Of a stretch of DNA of 64,000 nucleotides, positions 29,818-39,494 are shown in pieces. The stretch comes from JAXMBN01 sp046349875 (GTDB taxonomy: Bacteria; Planctomycetota; Planctomycetia; Pirellulales; Pirellulaceae): assembly GCA_046349875.1 (NCBI GenBank), contig JAXMBN010000010.1:94247-158246 (forward strand), in the 5' to 3' direction. Numbering within the stretch: the stretch's first letter is position 1; each line of letters starts with the position of its first letter. The position numbers and the translations under genes were made by a program. The notes beneath the pieces were generated by a model that saw only the letters and a program-made list of their open reading frames with translations, was not told where the DNA came from and searched no databases.

Positions 29818-32091
29818 CTAAGGTGAGTTCTTCTTTTTTAGGCCAATCACCGAATGGTAGGCTGGTTTCGCAACGTTATTTCCATCGAACAAAAGCGGCT
29901 TTCCTTGTGACCGCCAAGATACGGCATCATTGACGCCCCAAAAAGTTACCATTTCGATGGATCGACTGTGCTTGGTAAATGCTCTGAATAGTCCCGCATA
30001 AGCATCGGCAAGTTTTTTGTCGGCATCGGAAACGAGACCCCCTTGTGTTGTCGAAGCATTCGAAGAAATATCAGCTCCAGTTCCCTGTTGACCGCGAACT
30101 GCAGAATTGACATCTAGCTCGGTGATGTGAATCGGCAATCCAAGAGTCTCCATTTCCGATAGTGCTAGATCCATCGTTTCATAGGATGTTCCCACATTGC
30201 AATGAGCCTGCGAGCCAATCGCTGACACTGGGATCTTTTGAGCTTGTAGCGTTTGAATGAGCACCATCAGCTTTTTGCGTTTTTCAGGATTCTCAAGACC
30301 GTAATCATTGTAGCGCAAGATGGCATCGGGGTCGGCCTCGTGCGCATACTCGAATGCCTTGGCAATAAAGTCCGGACCTATGATGGCAGACCATGGAGAA
30401 TAGCGAAGTACTTCTGGACCATTGTCTGTGAGTGCTTCGTTGACTACATCCCATACCTTTACTTTGCCCTTGTAACGTCCCACAACGGTGTGGATGTGTT
30501 CTCTCATTCTTGCTAAGAGTTCATCTCGGGTTGCTCGCGGACCATTCAAGTTGAAAGGTTGAAATCCGCCGAAACCGCCTGCTCCCGGACGTCCTGGACC
30601 TCGAGGCCGATTAGGCGAGCCATCATTTTGATTCGGCGGCGTTGCATTGGAGCCATTGGGAGCTGTGTTCGGAGGTGAGGTGGGGCGTGGAGAAAGTCCA
30701 TTGGGAGGAAGGCGAGGCGGTCCAATGGTCAACGATTCGTAGCCAGCAATGATTGGCAACGTTTCACTTGGTTGCTGTGCCCCTTCGAATACCCAATTGG
30801 GTGTTTGCGAGTGCCACACCAGTGTATGTCCTGCCAGTTGCATTTGATTCTCTGCCGCAAATTTCTCAAGTGCATCGGCTGCAGCAAAATCGTATCCGTC
30901 AGTCCCAGGGCGGGGGTGAATCAATTGCCATTTCATTTCGTTCTCAGCCACGATCTGATTGAAATGGTGTTTGACAAGAGCGGTATCTCTTGCGAGTTCT
31001 TCCTTGGATCTCCGTCCAAACGGACCCATAGTAATCGATCGATTCACGGCAACGCCCACGAGGAAATCTTCCTTGAAAACTTCTTTGAGCGGAGTGACTG
31101 ATTCAGATGGATTCGAAGGAGCACTAGGAGTTGCCGGAGACAGGGACTGCTGAGACCCTTTGATTTGGGGCTCTTTGACAGCATGACCCAAGATCGTGAG
31201 CATTTGGGCAGCGTATCGCCTTCCGAGTTCTCGCAAACCTGCCGAGGTGAAATGGAGTCGATCTGGATTGCATGGGATTCCCGAAGAGGAAATAACATGC
31301 GCATTGGGCAGTGTTGCAGGCAACCGTTGGATAATGGCATTTACGCTCGCGGTTGCACCATTTTGATCTTCATGCACCACTTCACCGGCTAACAGTGGAA
31401 CTTCGGCTGGATTGAGTGCAAGGTCTTGAATCAGGTCACCGTAGATCTTTTTGACTTTGGCTGGCCAATCCTGGTCGTTCGTGTTCGATTCTCCTTGGTG
31501 GAGAAGGATTCCTTTGATCGTTCCTCGCTTCTGCGCAGTCTTGGCAAGTTCGACCATATAGTGATAGGGACTACCATCGTACTCCTTCGCAATGTTCTTC
31601 TTCCAGTCTTCTGCCGTAGCGAGATACTGTTGGTATTGGTCCTTATCAAACATTTCGATCTTCGCACCAGGTACGGCGACCTTGATGACGCCAACGCGAT
31701 ACTCTTCTGGAAGGGACGCAACCATCGTCTTGCCAAAATTGTCGACAAGGCTCAGACCTCGGATGCGCTTCGTTAAAGGTGGAACCGCTTCATACCAATT
31801 GCCCTTTATCCAGTTGCGGGCAGGTTGATCGAAATCGGCCATGACCTGAAATCGTGGATTTCCAACTTGATCGCTTTCCTCCATGCGTGCACCACCTTCC
31901 ATGTTCGACTGACCGAAGCAGAGGAAGACGAGGAACTTGGGATCGAAATTGGAATCGCGCGTTTCAGCAAGTGTTTTCGCTGGAATCGGTGAAGTAGTTA
32001 CTGTTGTTTGATTTTCTGCAACTTCCTGGGCAGCAATATCGTATGGCAATAATCCACAGGTGAGCAATAAAAAGAAGAGTCGGTAGCTCAT
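29818..32091 (-). CDS. Sialate/acetylxylan O-acetylesterase - GH10 endo-1,4-beta-xylanase fusion
   Basis: A 757-residue secreted bifunctional enzyme. After a signal peptide (MSYRLFFLLLTCGLLPYDIAA), residues about 50-310 form an SGNH/SASA-type acetylesterase with the Ser in VFLCFGQSNMEGGARM and the HQGESN motif. Residues about 330-755 form a GH10 xylanase: general acid Glu in KVWDVVNEALTD and nucleophile Glu in IHITELDVN. The pairing of deacetylation with xylan backbone cleavage suits acetylated xylan. Within the GH10 domain, about 70-80 Pro/Asn/Gly-rich residues are inserted between SQTPNWVFE and RATRDELLARM. A Shine-Dalgarno-like AAAGGAA precedes the ATG. It lies 103 bp after the adjacent esterase gene. 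Confidence 0.93.
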   Translation of the reverse strand: MSYRLFFLLLTCGLLPYDIAAQEVAENQTTVTTSPIPAKTLAETRDSNFDPKFLVFLCFGQSNMEGGARMEESDQVGNPRFQVMADFDQPARNWIKGNWYEAVPPLTKRIRGLSLVDNFGKTMVASLPEEYRVGVIKVAVPGAKIEMFDKDQYQQYLATAEDWKKNIAKEYDGSPYHYMVELAKTAQKRGTIKGILLHQGESNTNDQDWPAKVKKIYGDLIQDLALNPAEVPLLAGEVVHEDQNGATASVNAIIQRLPATLPNAHVISSSGIPCNPDRLHFTSAGLRELGRRYAAQMLTILGHAVKEPQIKGSQQSLSPATPSAPSNPSESVTPLKEVFKEDFLVGVAVNRSITMGPFGRRSKEELARDTALVKHHFNQIVAENEMKWQLIHPRPGTDGYDFAAADALEKFAAENQMQLAGHTLVWHSQTPNWVFEGAQQPSETLPIIAGYESLTIGPPRLPPNGLSPRPTSPPNTAPNGSNATPPNQNDGSPNRPRGPGRPGAGGFGGFQPFNLNGPRATRDELLARMREHIHTVVGRYKGKVKVWDVVNEALTDNGPEVLRYSPWSAIIGPDFIAKAFEYAHEADPDAILRYNDYGLENPEKRKKLMVLIQTLQAQKIPVSAIGSQAHCNVGTSYETMDLALSEMETLGLPIHITELDVNSAVRGQQGTGADISSNASTTQGGLVSDADKKLADAYAGLFRAFTKHSRSIEMVTFWGVNDAVSWRSQGKPLLFDGNNVAKPAYHSVIGLKKKNSP

Positions 32092-32194
32092 CGTGATTTC
32101 CTTTCTAAGAATAAGCGAACAGAAAATCGCCCATTGGCTATCTTCTGCAATAGCTCGAGTGATATTCGGATGAGAACTGTTTGTCGAAAAGGTG

Positions 32195-33319
32195 CTATTG
32201 GAAGTACAGTTGAAGAGTTTCAGCGAGATAGTGTCGGGCGTTCATCCAGGTGTGTCCACCCTCGGTAATAAGGCTTTGATGCGCGATTCCTTTTTCAGTT
32301 AGAAACGCATCAAACTTTTGTGCGGGTTCAAACAAAAAATCTGTTTTGCCAACACCCAGCCAAAGCAGTTTTACTTCCGCGTTCGTCGTCGATGGATTCT
32401 TGATGAAATCGGCAAGGTGCGATTGGACGACCTCGGGGGTCAAGTAGGCACTGTACGATCCGATCCAAGCGAATAAATCTCGGTGTCTCATCGCTGTGTA
32501 TAAGGACTGTCCACCACCACGAGAGAAGCCTGCAATAGCACGATGTTCTCGGTCCGCTTGGGTTCGATATTGGGATTCGACAAAAGGAATGATTTCTTGA
32601 ATGAGCTCCATGCTAAGCCGCTTGTACATGTCGGCGGCTTCTGGTGAATTCGGTGCAGGGGTCCCAGTCATCATATTGCCGTAAGGCATGGCAACAATCA
32701 TTGGCTTTGCCTTGCCCAGTGCGATGAGGTTGTCGAGGATGAAGTTGGCACATCCTACCTTGAACCAAGTTTCCTCCGTGTCTGTTGTACCACTTATCAA
32801 GTACAAAACAGGTAATCGTTCCGTTATGGAAGAGTAGCCGGGTGGCGTATAGACGAGCAACGGGCGTGGACCAAGCAACTGTGAATGGTACAAACAATAG
32901 TCTACCTTTCCGTGGGGAACATCTTGCCACTCGTGTAAGCCAGGTTGGTTCCCGGGAATATTGATGAGACTATTTTTGAATCGCTCGTTTGGGAAGAGAT
33001 ATGGGTTGTTTGGGTCGGCAACTTGGAGTCCATCGACGACAAAAGCGTAAGGGTAAAGATTGGGCTCGATCGGTCCAACCGTGGTCTGCCAGAGATCGTC
33101 CTCACCCTTCGTCATGGGTTGATTGGCCTTGATAAACTGGCCACTGAGTTCGACTTGTTTCGCGAGAGGTGCTCGAAATCGAAAGGTCACCGTGCGATCC
33201 TGGTGGATTTCGGGTGAGACGATCGGAGGTTTGCGAGTTGGCTGCGCAGACAATGTGCCGCAAGCGAAGCAAAGAATGCCCGATAAGAGAAAGGTGGTTG
33301 GATTCGAGAGTCGCATCAT
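32195..33319 (-). CDS. Secreted esterase (Fes/feruloyl-esterase type) with N-terminal CBM48-like domain
   Basis: A 374-residue alpha/beta-hydrolase. The N-terminus has a signal peptide ending near TLSAQP. Residues about 35-125 look like an E-set/CBM48-type domain (TVTFRFRAPLAKQVELSGQF). The esterase domain follows with nucleophile Ser in IAGFSRGGGQS, Asp in LWLGVGKTDFLFE, and His in EGGHTWMNARHYLAE. This is the family of enterochelin-esterase and feruloyl-esterase domains of xylanases. Both of the first two codons are ATG. It lies 103 bp upstream of the xylanase gene on the same strand, so it may remove feruloyl or acyl groups from xylan. Confidence 0.88.
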   Translation of the reverse strand: MMRLSNPTTFLLSGILCFACGTLSAQPTRKPPIVSPEIHQDRTVTFRFRAPLAKQVELSGQFIKANQPMTKGEDDLWQTTVGPIEPNLYPYAFVVDGLQVADPNNPYLFPNERFKNSLINIPGNQPGLHEWQDVPHGKVDYCLYHSQLLGPRPLLVYTPPGYSSITERLPVLYLISGTTDTEETWFKVGCANFILDNLIALGKAKPMIVAMPYGNMMTGTPAPNSPEAADMYKRLSMELIQEIIPFVESQYRTQADREHRAIAGFSRGGGQSLYTAMRHRDLFAWIGSYSAYLTPEVVQSHLADFIKNPSTTNAEVKLLWLGVGKTDFLFEPAQKFDAFLTEKGIAHQSLITEGGHTWMNARHYLAETLQLYFQ

Positions 33320-33350
33320 GGTTTTCTTGTTGAGGAAGAGTTACATCGGA

Positions 33351-33926
33351 TCAATTTGCATGCCACCGCAATTCGTCGATCGCAAGAAATCCCCCGGGCT
33401 TTGAGCCACCAACTTCGATGAAGGCAATGTTTGGGGCCTCAATGGTCATGTCAAAAAAGGGAATGGGATCTTCAGGAGATTTGCGAACAGGGACACGCTC
33501 TAAAGTTTTTTTTGCCAGCGATTTGCCATCGGAACTAAAGGCTTCTAGATAAGCCGAACTCGTTGTCGATCCCCACATTCGTAAAGTCACTTTGTTTGCT
33601 TGCTCTGAAGAAGTGATGCGAATCGGAATGGCTTCATTGGCCATGGCATTGACTATTCCTTTGTTTCCCGATCCCAAGTGGGGAAAGAAAGTGATCCGTC
33701 CAATCGCTTTGCTTTTTTGGGGAGGATGAGCCAATTCAAAGCGGATACCTTGGTCTTCCCATTTCGCAATAGGTTTACCAATCTCAGCGTTTTCAAAGTT
33801 TACGATTCGATCTTCGGCCCAACAGGAATCGATGATGAGACCGATGCCGAGCACTGCGAGTAGAGTTAGAAAGAAAGAGCGTGCCATTGCACGAAGGATA
33901 CGCGAGATTTGCATGGGTGAACTCAT
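33351..33926 (-). CDS. Secreted hypothetical protein
   Basis: A 191-residue protein with an N-terminal signal peptide or membrane helix (residues about 10-37, ending near DSCWAEDR). The remainder is beta-rich (IGRITFFPHLGSGNKGIVN, KVTLRMWGSTTSSAYLEAF, IAFIEVGGSKPGGFLAIDELRW) and resembles a jelly-roll/PEP-CTERM-like beta-sandwich. I do not know a function. Its ATG overlaps the stop of the DUF1552 gene by 4 nt, so translation is probably coupled. Confidence 0.7.
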   Translation of the reverse strand: MSSPMQISRILRAMARSFFLTLLAVLGIGLIIDSCWAEDRIVNFENAEIGKPIAKWEDQGIRFELAHPPQKSKAIGRITFFPHLGSGNKGIVNAMANEAIPIRITSSEQANKVTLRMWGSTTSSAYLEAFSSDGKSLAKKTLERVPVRKSPEDPIPFFDMTIEAPNIAFIEVGGSKPGGFLAIDELRWHAN

Positions 33927-35236
33927 AGTGCTTTGAGTCCTTGCATCGTGCCCGTCGATGACGCAAACCGATCTCGCTCAATGCCCATTTTTTGCAGTAT
34001 GGAGACAAACAAATTGGGTAGAGGATAATTTTGCTGGAGATCGAACGCTAAGTGCTTTCCATGGCGAAAAGCTCCACCTGCAAATAGTATGGGCATATTG
34101 GTGGTCGAGTGAGCATTCGCATCACCCAAATTGGAACCGTAGAGTATCATGCTTCTTTCAAGTAGCGTTTCACCTTGTTCTGTAGTCGATGCCAGATCGG
34201 TCAATAGTTGATTGATAAGTTTCATGTGCTCCATGTCGATGGAACGAAGTTGAGCAATCTTTTCAGCTGACTTTCCGTGGTGCGATAGGTTGTGGTAACC
34301 ATCGTTGATGACCGTTCCTGGAATTTCGATGACCGGCGAGCCCACACTGTTAAGCATCAAGGTGATGCTGCGAGTGGAATCGGTTTGAAAAGCTAGTTTG
34401 ACCATGTCGTACATGAGGCGGATCTTAGTCATGTACTGCGAAGGATTCGTCGGATCGGTTGGCGACGCAACGTTGAGGACGGGCTTGGGCTTGCGTTCCC
34501 ATTCTTTGGCTGCCAGCAAGCGAGACTCTAAATCACGAACGCTCGAAAAGTACTGGTCCAACTGGTGACGGTCAGCGTTGCTCGAACGCCTAGATAATTC
34601 GCTAGCTTGTTCGGCCAACGTGTCGAGGATGCTACGTCCTGAATCGAGTTTGTTGACTTGGGCTTCCATTTCAGCGGAACTGCCCTGCATAAAAAGTTGC
34701 TTGAACAAGTTGGCCGCACTCTCTTCAGGCGGAATGGCGACGCCACTTCCCGTCCAAGACAAACTGCGTGATCCCGAGTTCACCGAGAGTGTCAGCGATG
34801 GAAATCTCGTATGATGCCCAATATGTTCTGCAATCAATTGGTCGAGCGAGATCGAATTTCGAAAGGAACTACTGGCGGGATGAGGCGCGGCCGTGAGAAA
34901 ACTAATATCCGAGGGATGTCCTCCATCAACATTCGGATGGGAGACTCCGCTAAATACTGTGAAGTGTTGGCGATGCTTGCCTAAAACGGATAAGTAAGGT
35001 GAAAGCTCATAGTCGCTTCCGGATTGTTTGGGGAAGAAATCCTCTGAGAGCAAGCCAAGGTTATTGCAGATGCCGAAGAATCGTTGGGGGGATTGTTGCT
35101 TATCGTCAGAGCTGATGGTGCCACCATCAGTGTTCCCCTTCGCGGATTCTAACCATGGAAGAGCCAACGCAATTCCCGCTGCTTTCAATGCAGTTCTTCG
35201 ATGCAGGGGACGGTTAGAATTTGTCGGCTTGTTCAT
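33923..35236 (-). CDS. Tat-exported DUF1552 protein
   Basis: A 437-residue protein of the DUF1552 family, common in planctomycetes and found beside DUF1592-type proteins. A twin-arginine signal is visible (RPLHRRTALKAAGIALALP). Family landmarks include RFFGICNNLGLLSEDFFP, SVNSGSRSLSWTG, MYGSNLGDANAHSTTNMPILFAGG-like text (seen as ILYGSNLGDANAHSTTNMP) and the GGAFRHGKHLAFD ending. Biochemical function is unknown. It overlaps the hypothetical gene downstream by 4 nt and follows the DUF1592 gene by 55 bp, so the three are probably one operon. Confidence 0.9.
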   Translation of the reverse strand: MNKPTNSNRPLHRRTALKAAGIALALPWLESAKGNTDGGTISSDDKQQSPQRFFGICNNLGLLSEDFFPKQSGSDYELSPYLSVLGKHRQHFTVFSGVSHPNVDGGHPSDISFLTAAPHPASSSFRNSISLDQLIAEHIGHHTRFPSLTLSVNSGSRSLSWTGSGVAIPPEESAANLFKQLFMQGSSAEMEAQVNKLDSGRSILDTLAEQASELSRRSSNADRHQLDQYFSSVRDLESRLLAAKEWERKPKPVLNVASPTDPTNPSQYMTKIRLMYDMVKLAFQTDSTRSITLMLNSVGSPVIEIPGTVINDGYHNLSHHGKSAEKIAQLRSIDMEHMKLINQLLTDLASTTEQGETLLERSMILYGSNLGDANAHSTTNMPILFAGGAFRHGKHLAFDLQQNYPLPNLFVSILQKMGIERDRFASSTGTMQGLKAL

Positions 35237-35291
35237 CGAATTTCTCGCAATTTAGCGATTGAGATTGCACGGCGAAAATGGGTTGCAATTT

Positions 35292-38066
35292 CTACTTCTG
35301 AAGAAATAAATCACTAGACACGATGGCATGAATGATACTTCTTGCACCATGTTGACTGGATTCGGTTTGCGTCAGAATGGAATCGATTTGAGGACTACTT
35401 GATGCCGTGAGAGCCGAACCTGTAGCGTAGATGAGTAGCTGACTAGTCAAATTCTTAGCGATCGCTCTTTCATCACCAAGCAATAGCCGCTTGAGGTCGC
35501 GAATGTCGTCAAACGTTCGACCATCGATAAGGGTGCCCGAACTATCGACTGGAAGTGCATGGTGAAATGCAAATGCTTGTCCATTCATTCCTACTCCCTT
35601 CGCAGGTGTCTGGTCTTCGGCGATAGCGCGATAACGGTCCCGAAAACCACCCATGACATCAAACGCTTCCAAGGCTAAACCTGGCGGATCGATTTTTGCA
35701 TGGCAACTTGCACAGCTTGATTCTGCGCGATGTCGTTCGAGTTGTTGTCGTATGGTTACGGCTCCACGAATATCGGGCTCGACCGCTGGTACCGACGGTG
35801 GTGGCGAGATTCGTAGGCCGAGGATTCGTTCGGAAATCCAATTGCCGCGAATGACAGGCGAGGTAGTTGTCCCATTGGCCGTTACCTTGAGTACACTCGC
35901 TTGCGTCAACAGTCCGCCTCGCACTGTGTCTTTCGGTAATGGCACCAGTCGCATGGTCGCTCCATGGATCCCTGGGATGTTGTAATGCGAGGCTAATCGT
36001 TCGTTTAGGAAGGTAAAATCGGAATCGATGATCACCTTGGCGGGTAGATCATCGTGAATCAACTTGGCGACATAGAGTCTCGTTTCTTCAAGGGCCGCCG
36101 CTTTCAGGGGTTCATCGAGTTCATAATCGTTGTAAAGGGTCGTGGAAGGAGATGTATCATCGATTTTACGTAGATCGAGCCAGTAGTCGGCAAAGGCTTC
36201 CACGAACCGACGCGATTTCGGATCATCGAGCATTCGATCCACTTGCTGATGAAGAACTGAAGTTGTGAGAAGTGAGCCATTATCGGCAAGTCGGCGCAAT
36301 TCAGCGTCGGGTTTGGAATTCCATAGGAACAGACTCAAGCGACTGGCAATTCCATGCTGGTCGAGTTTTCCAGGGGCATAATCCAGGTAAAGGTAACCCG
36401 GCGAGGCAAGGATTGCGGTATAGGTTGAAATCATGGAGTTGGCAAATCCATGCCCTTTTGCATACTCGCGTTCAAAGAGCTTGACGAATCGATCTATCTC
36501 GGTTTGTTCAACGGAACGATCGTAGGCTAACGTCAAGAATGACTGGATCAAACGGATTGCATCGACACGTGGTTCTGCGGATTCGACTTCGACTCGTACA
36601 TCGACCCAGCGTGGACCTCCAAAGCCTCTTCTAGGTGGTGCCACTGCTGCATGTCGCGGCGATGGAAGAGACTGAGAGGGAGACGCGGCAGACTGAGTGG
36701 CGGGCATGCTGAGCACCAACCCACTCGTGGCCGAGTCTGGAAGCCGCTTCAAAGGTAAGTTGCCAAAAAGACGATGATAACCAAGGGATGTTGCCTCATC
36801 GTCGATTGGTCCATCGACCTCCATCCACTGGATTGCATAGCCAGGCATTCCGGATTCGGTCGCTAGAGGATTGACATATTGTTCGTCTGTTCCATTTACT
36901 CGAGTGCGAAACAAACGCATTCCGTCGGATTGGATGACCTCATTGGCAATCAATGTCGCTTCAACTTCACCAACCGTTGGTTCGATTTCAAAATCGAACG
37001 CTCCGAGAGAGCGGCTCTTGCCCGAACTCTGCGCATAGATGCCAATCGGTTCTGACCGGCGTCCAGGCCAGACTTCATCGGTATTAGGCCGATGCCAAAG
37101 AGGAAGATGATAAACGGGTGCTTTCTGTTCGCCAAAACCTTCATAAAACCATCGCCCAATTCCACCACCACTCACCCATATCGAATAGCCCTTAAAACGC
37201 AATCGGTACTTCCCCGATGCTGGCACGCGAAACTGTCCCCAGCTATATCCGCCTGCATCGCTAAAAATACTGGAGACACGTCCGACAGCTTCTCGCTCTC
37301 GAGTTTCAGGCGTCGTTTTGGGAGCATCCCCACAACGCACATCCGGTTGGGCATGAGAATCTAATACCGGGAAGGAAAGTCGATCGGGCAACGTGCCGTT
37401 TTCTCGGGGCCAAAAATTGCCCACCAAAGAGAGTTCATCTCGAGCGTAGTATCGCTTGGTAGTTCGAAGCGGTCTCGCGAGTCGCATAGAGACCGCTTGC
37501 TTGAGTGCTTGGTCGGCCGCATTCATGTAACGCGAAAGGTGAACATGAGAAACGTCTAGGGCTTCTCCGACCTTGTTGTAGCGATATAGTTCTCCATCTT
37601 CAGGAAGTGTGTCTCTTATCTGTAGCCATGGTAGGTTGAGCAAATCGCGAAGACTATTCTCGTATTCATAACGATTGAGTCGTCGATTGACCCCTCGGCC
37701 GTCGCGCGCAATGCGTTCGTTGTCCAATGCGACCAATACATGCGATAGATTCTTCAAAAACTCTTCACGTGTATGGAGCGGAGGCTGAGGTTCGGTTTTG
37801 GGCGGCATCTCTGCAGCCTGAACCCGCTCTAAAACTTGCGTCAAATGGAGAAGGCTCGCACTGTCGGAGCGCCATGCAAGTTCGGCAAGATTGAATTTGG
37901 TTTCTTTGGAGTCTCCGTCGTGGCAATCAAAGCAGTACGTTTTTAGAAATCGAGCGAGGTCTTCCGTTGGCATTTGGCCTTGCGCCTGCCCTGGAAACAC
38001 TACCAAACACAGTGATGCCAAGGTGACGAAGGTTCGGAGGATTGCGTCGACTGTAACTTTCGCCAT
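35292..38066 (-). CDS. Periplasmic DUF1587/1592/1588/1585-type protein with heme-binding motif
   Basis: A 924-residue exported protein. After a signal peptide (ending near FPGQAQGQ) a c-type heme site is seen (FLKTYCFDCHDGDSKETKFNL). The body has DUF1587 (NRRLNRYEYENSLRDLLNLP), DUF1592/1588 (SRLSLFLWNSKPDAELRRLAD; RGGLLTQASVLKVTANGTTTSPVIRG) and a C-terminal DUF1585-type part with a second cysteine pair (SCASCHAKIDPPGLALEAFD). The ATG at 38066 has AAAGGA upstream and precedes the signal peptide; upstream in-frame codons look unrelated. With the DUF1552 partner it is found in many planctomycete polymer-use loci, but its function is unknown. Confidence 0.88.
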   Translation of the reverse strand: MAKVTVDAILRTFVTLASLCLVVFPGQAQGQMPTEDLARFLKTYCFDCHDGDSKETKFNLAELAWRSDSASLLHLTQVLERVQAAEMPPKTEPQPPLHTREEFLKNLSHVLVALDNERIARDGRGVNRRLNRYEYENSLRDLLNLPWLQIRDTLPEDGELYRYNKVGEALDVSHVHLSRYMNAADQALKQAVSMRLARPLRTTKRYYARDELSLVGNFWPRENGTLPDRLSFPVLDSHAQPDVRCGDAPKTTPETREREAVGRVSSIFSDAGGYSWGQFRVPASGKYRLRFKGYSIWVSGGGIGRWFYEGFGEQKAPVYHLPLWHRPNTDEVWPGRRSEPIGIYAQSSGKSRSLGAFDFEIEPTVGEVEATLIANEVIQSDGMRLFRTRVNGTDEQYVNPLATESGMPGYAIQWMEVDGPIDDEATSLGYHRLFGNLPLKRLPDSATSGLVLSMPATQSAASPSQSLPSPRHAAVAPPRRGFGGPRWVDVRVEVESAEPRVDAIRLIQSFLTLAYDRSVEQTEIDRFVKLFEREYAKGHGFANSMISTYTAILASPGYLYLDYAPGKLDQHGIASRLSLFLWNSKPDAELRRLADNGSLLTTSVLHQQVDRMLDDPKSRRFVEAFADYWLDLRKIDDTSPSTTLYNDYELDEPLKAAALEETRLYVAKLIHDDLPAKVIIDSDFTFLNERLASHYNIPGIHGATMRLVPLPKDTVRGGLLTQASVLKVTANGTTTSPVIRGNWISERILGLRISPPPSVPAVEPDIRGAVTIRQQLERHRAESSCASCHAKIDPPGLALEAFDVMGGFRDRYRAIAEDQTPAKGVGMNGQAFAFHHALPVDSSGTLIDGRTFDDIRDLKRLLLGDERAIAKNLTSQLLIYATGSALTASSSPQIDSILTQTESSQHGARSIIHAIVSSDLFLQK

Positions 38067-38100
38067 GGGATCATCCTTTCCACCGAGGATCGTTACTGTT

Positions 38101-39057
38101 TTACTTGGCAGGCTCTTTGCTGCCAGGAAACATGACCTGTGCCGATTGCCAGAGATAACGTCTCCAATTCGTCCAATCATGGCCTCCATCACTAAGCACC
38201 GAAAACGAACGCACCCCAGCGGCATTGAAAATCGCCATTGTTTTAAAGCTATTGTTCAGCGCGATGTCGGTTTCGCCGACTGCAAAGTAAAGCGGGACAT
38301 TGAAGCGTTTGTTTGCGTTTGTATCCTCCAATAGCGCGGCAAAGTTGGTTTTGATCGCTTCTCGCGATGGCTCGTCGACGTACCCAGAACTGAAAACGTA
38401 GAGTTCACTGAACATATCTAGATTGGGAATGCCCGTATTGAGAACAACAAATCCTCCCATGGATAGTCCTGCTAGGGCTCGCGAGTCGCGGTCTGTGCGG
38501 GCTCGGTAGTTCTTTTCAATGTGTGGGATGATGCATTCGAGAAACTCTTTTGTGCACGCATCCCGTTCTCCAGGTTTGGGAGATCGGAAAGACGCCAAGT
38601 TCCGTGTATTGGGCATGACCACGATCATCGGCTTCGACTTCGATGCGGCGATTAAATTGTCGAGGATTCGATGTGCGTGGCCTCCATTGCGATCCGTTTG
38701 ACTCCAGCGAGCATCATCATCGCCCCCACCGTGGTTCAAATACAACACCGGATAGGTTGCATTCGAATCGTGATAGCCCGGTGGCAAATAGACATGCATC
38801 CGCTTTTCTTTCCCCGAAGGATCGAGATAGTTCGCTTGCAGAATGATGCCATGCGGAACATCGCGTTCTTCATAAAAACTCGCGTCGTCCCGTTTGGGTA
38901 GTGAAGGAAGAATCGGTAGCGATTGTGCGCCCGTCACGATCGGTGAAGGCTGGCGTTGGCCATGAACCGTTGGTGTGGCCACCAGCGAAATGGCAAACAT
39001 CCAACTGATCGCAGTTGAATGAATGATGGGGAAGTGACCAAGGAATCGCGTATGCAT
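38101..39057 (-). CDS. Secreted esterase (Fes/feruloyl-esterase type)
   Basis: A 318-residue secreted alpha/beta-hydrolase. The signal peptide is MHTRFLGHFPIIHSTAISWMF and following, ending near TVHGQ. The nucleophile Ser is in ALAGLSMGGFVVLN; Asp in FAVGETDIALN and His in LSDGGHDWTNWRRYL complete a likely triad. PVLYLNHGGGDDDARW and IVVMPNTRNLASF are family hallmarks. It belongs to the same type as the gene at 32195 but lacks its CBM48-like domain. It opens the minus-strand block and is divergent from the XylR-type regulator, so it may be under its control. The ATG at 39057 gives a proper signal peptide. Confidence 0.88.
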   Translation of the reverse strand: MHTRFLGHFPIIHSTAISWMFAISLVATPTVHGQRQPSPIVTGAQSLPILPSLPKRDDASFYEERDVPHGIILQANYLDPSGKEKRMHVYLPPGYHDSNATYPVLYLNHGGGDDDARWSQTDRNGGHAHRILDNLIAASKSKPMIVVMPNTRNLASFRSPKPGERDACTKEFLECIIPHIEKNYRARTDRDSRALAGLSMGGFVVLNTGIPNLDMFSELYVFSSGYVDEPSREAIKTNFAALLEDTNANKRFNVPLYFAVGETDIALNNSFKTMAIFNAAGVRSFSVLSDGGHDWTNWRRYLWQSAQVMFPGSKEPAK

Positions 39058-39494
39058 TGAATTCAAAAGTTTTTGCTTAGAAGGTGAGGGCGTAATGTCA
39101 ATGAAATCGACTCGTAAAGAACATGCATTGCCGAAGGATTGGTTGGCGATGCCGCAGCGATCCACCAACATTCAGTTCGCATCAACATGAGCTCAATAAC
39201 CTGTGAGTGCTAGGAGGAAATGCGCATTGTCGCGGAGGTTTTTTACATGTCGAAGAACGGCATACCTTTTATGAATGGAAGATCTCACGCCTTATTGGAC
39301 GGCGAAACTTTCTTACGACGGGCGTTTGCATGCGCTCAAGGTGCCTCGGATTGGGGTTTTCGAAGCCAAAACGAAGTTTGACGCAGGATTGAAGACGGCG
39401 ATTCCTATGAAAAGGTCTAGATTCAAATTTCAAAGTGGATGAGAATATCGGAGAAATTTCACATAATGGCGATAGTTGAATTTGAGGCTGAGTT
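39058..39494. promoter_or_regulatory. Divergent control region of the xylan locus, with a candidate XylR operator
   Basis: No convincing gene is present. AAATTTCA occurs twice as a direct repeat, at 39425-39432 and 39454-39461, start-to-start 29 bp, just before the regulator's start. AraC-type regulators of the XylR group bind direct repeats, so this is a plausible operator. A short repeat pair can occur by chance. Confidence 0.35.
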
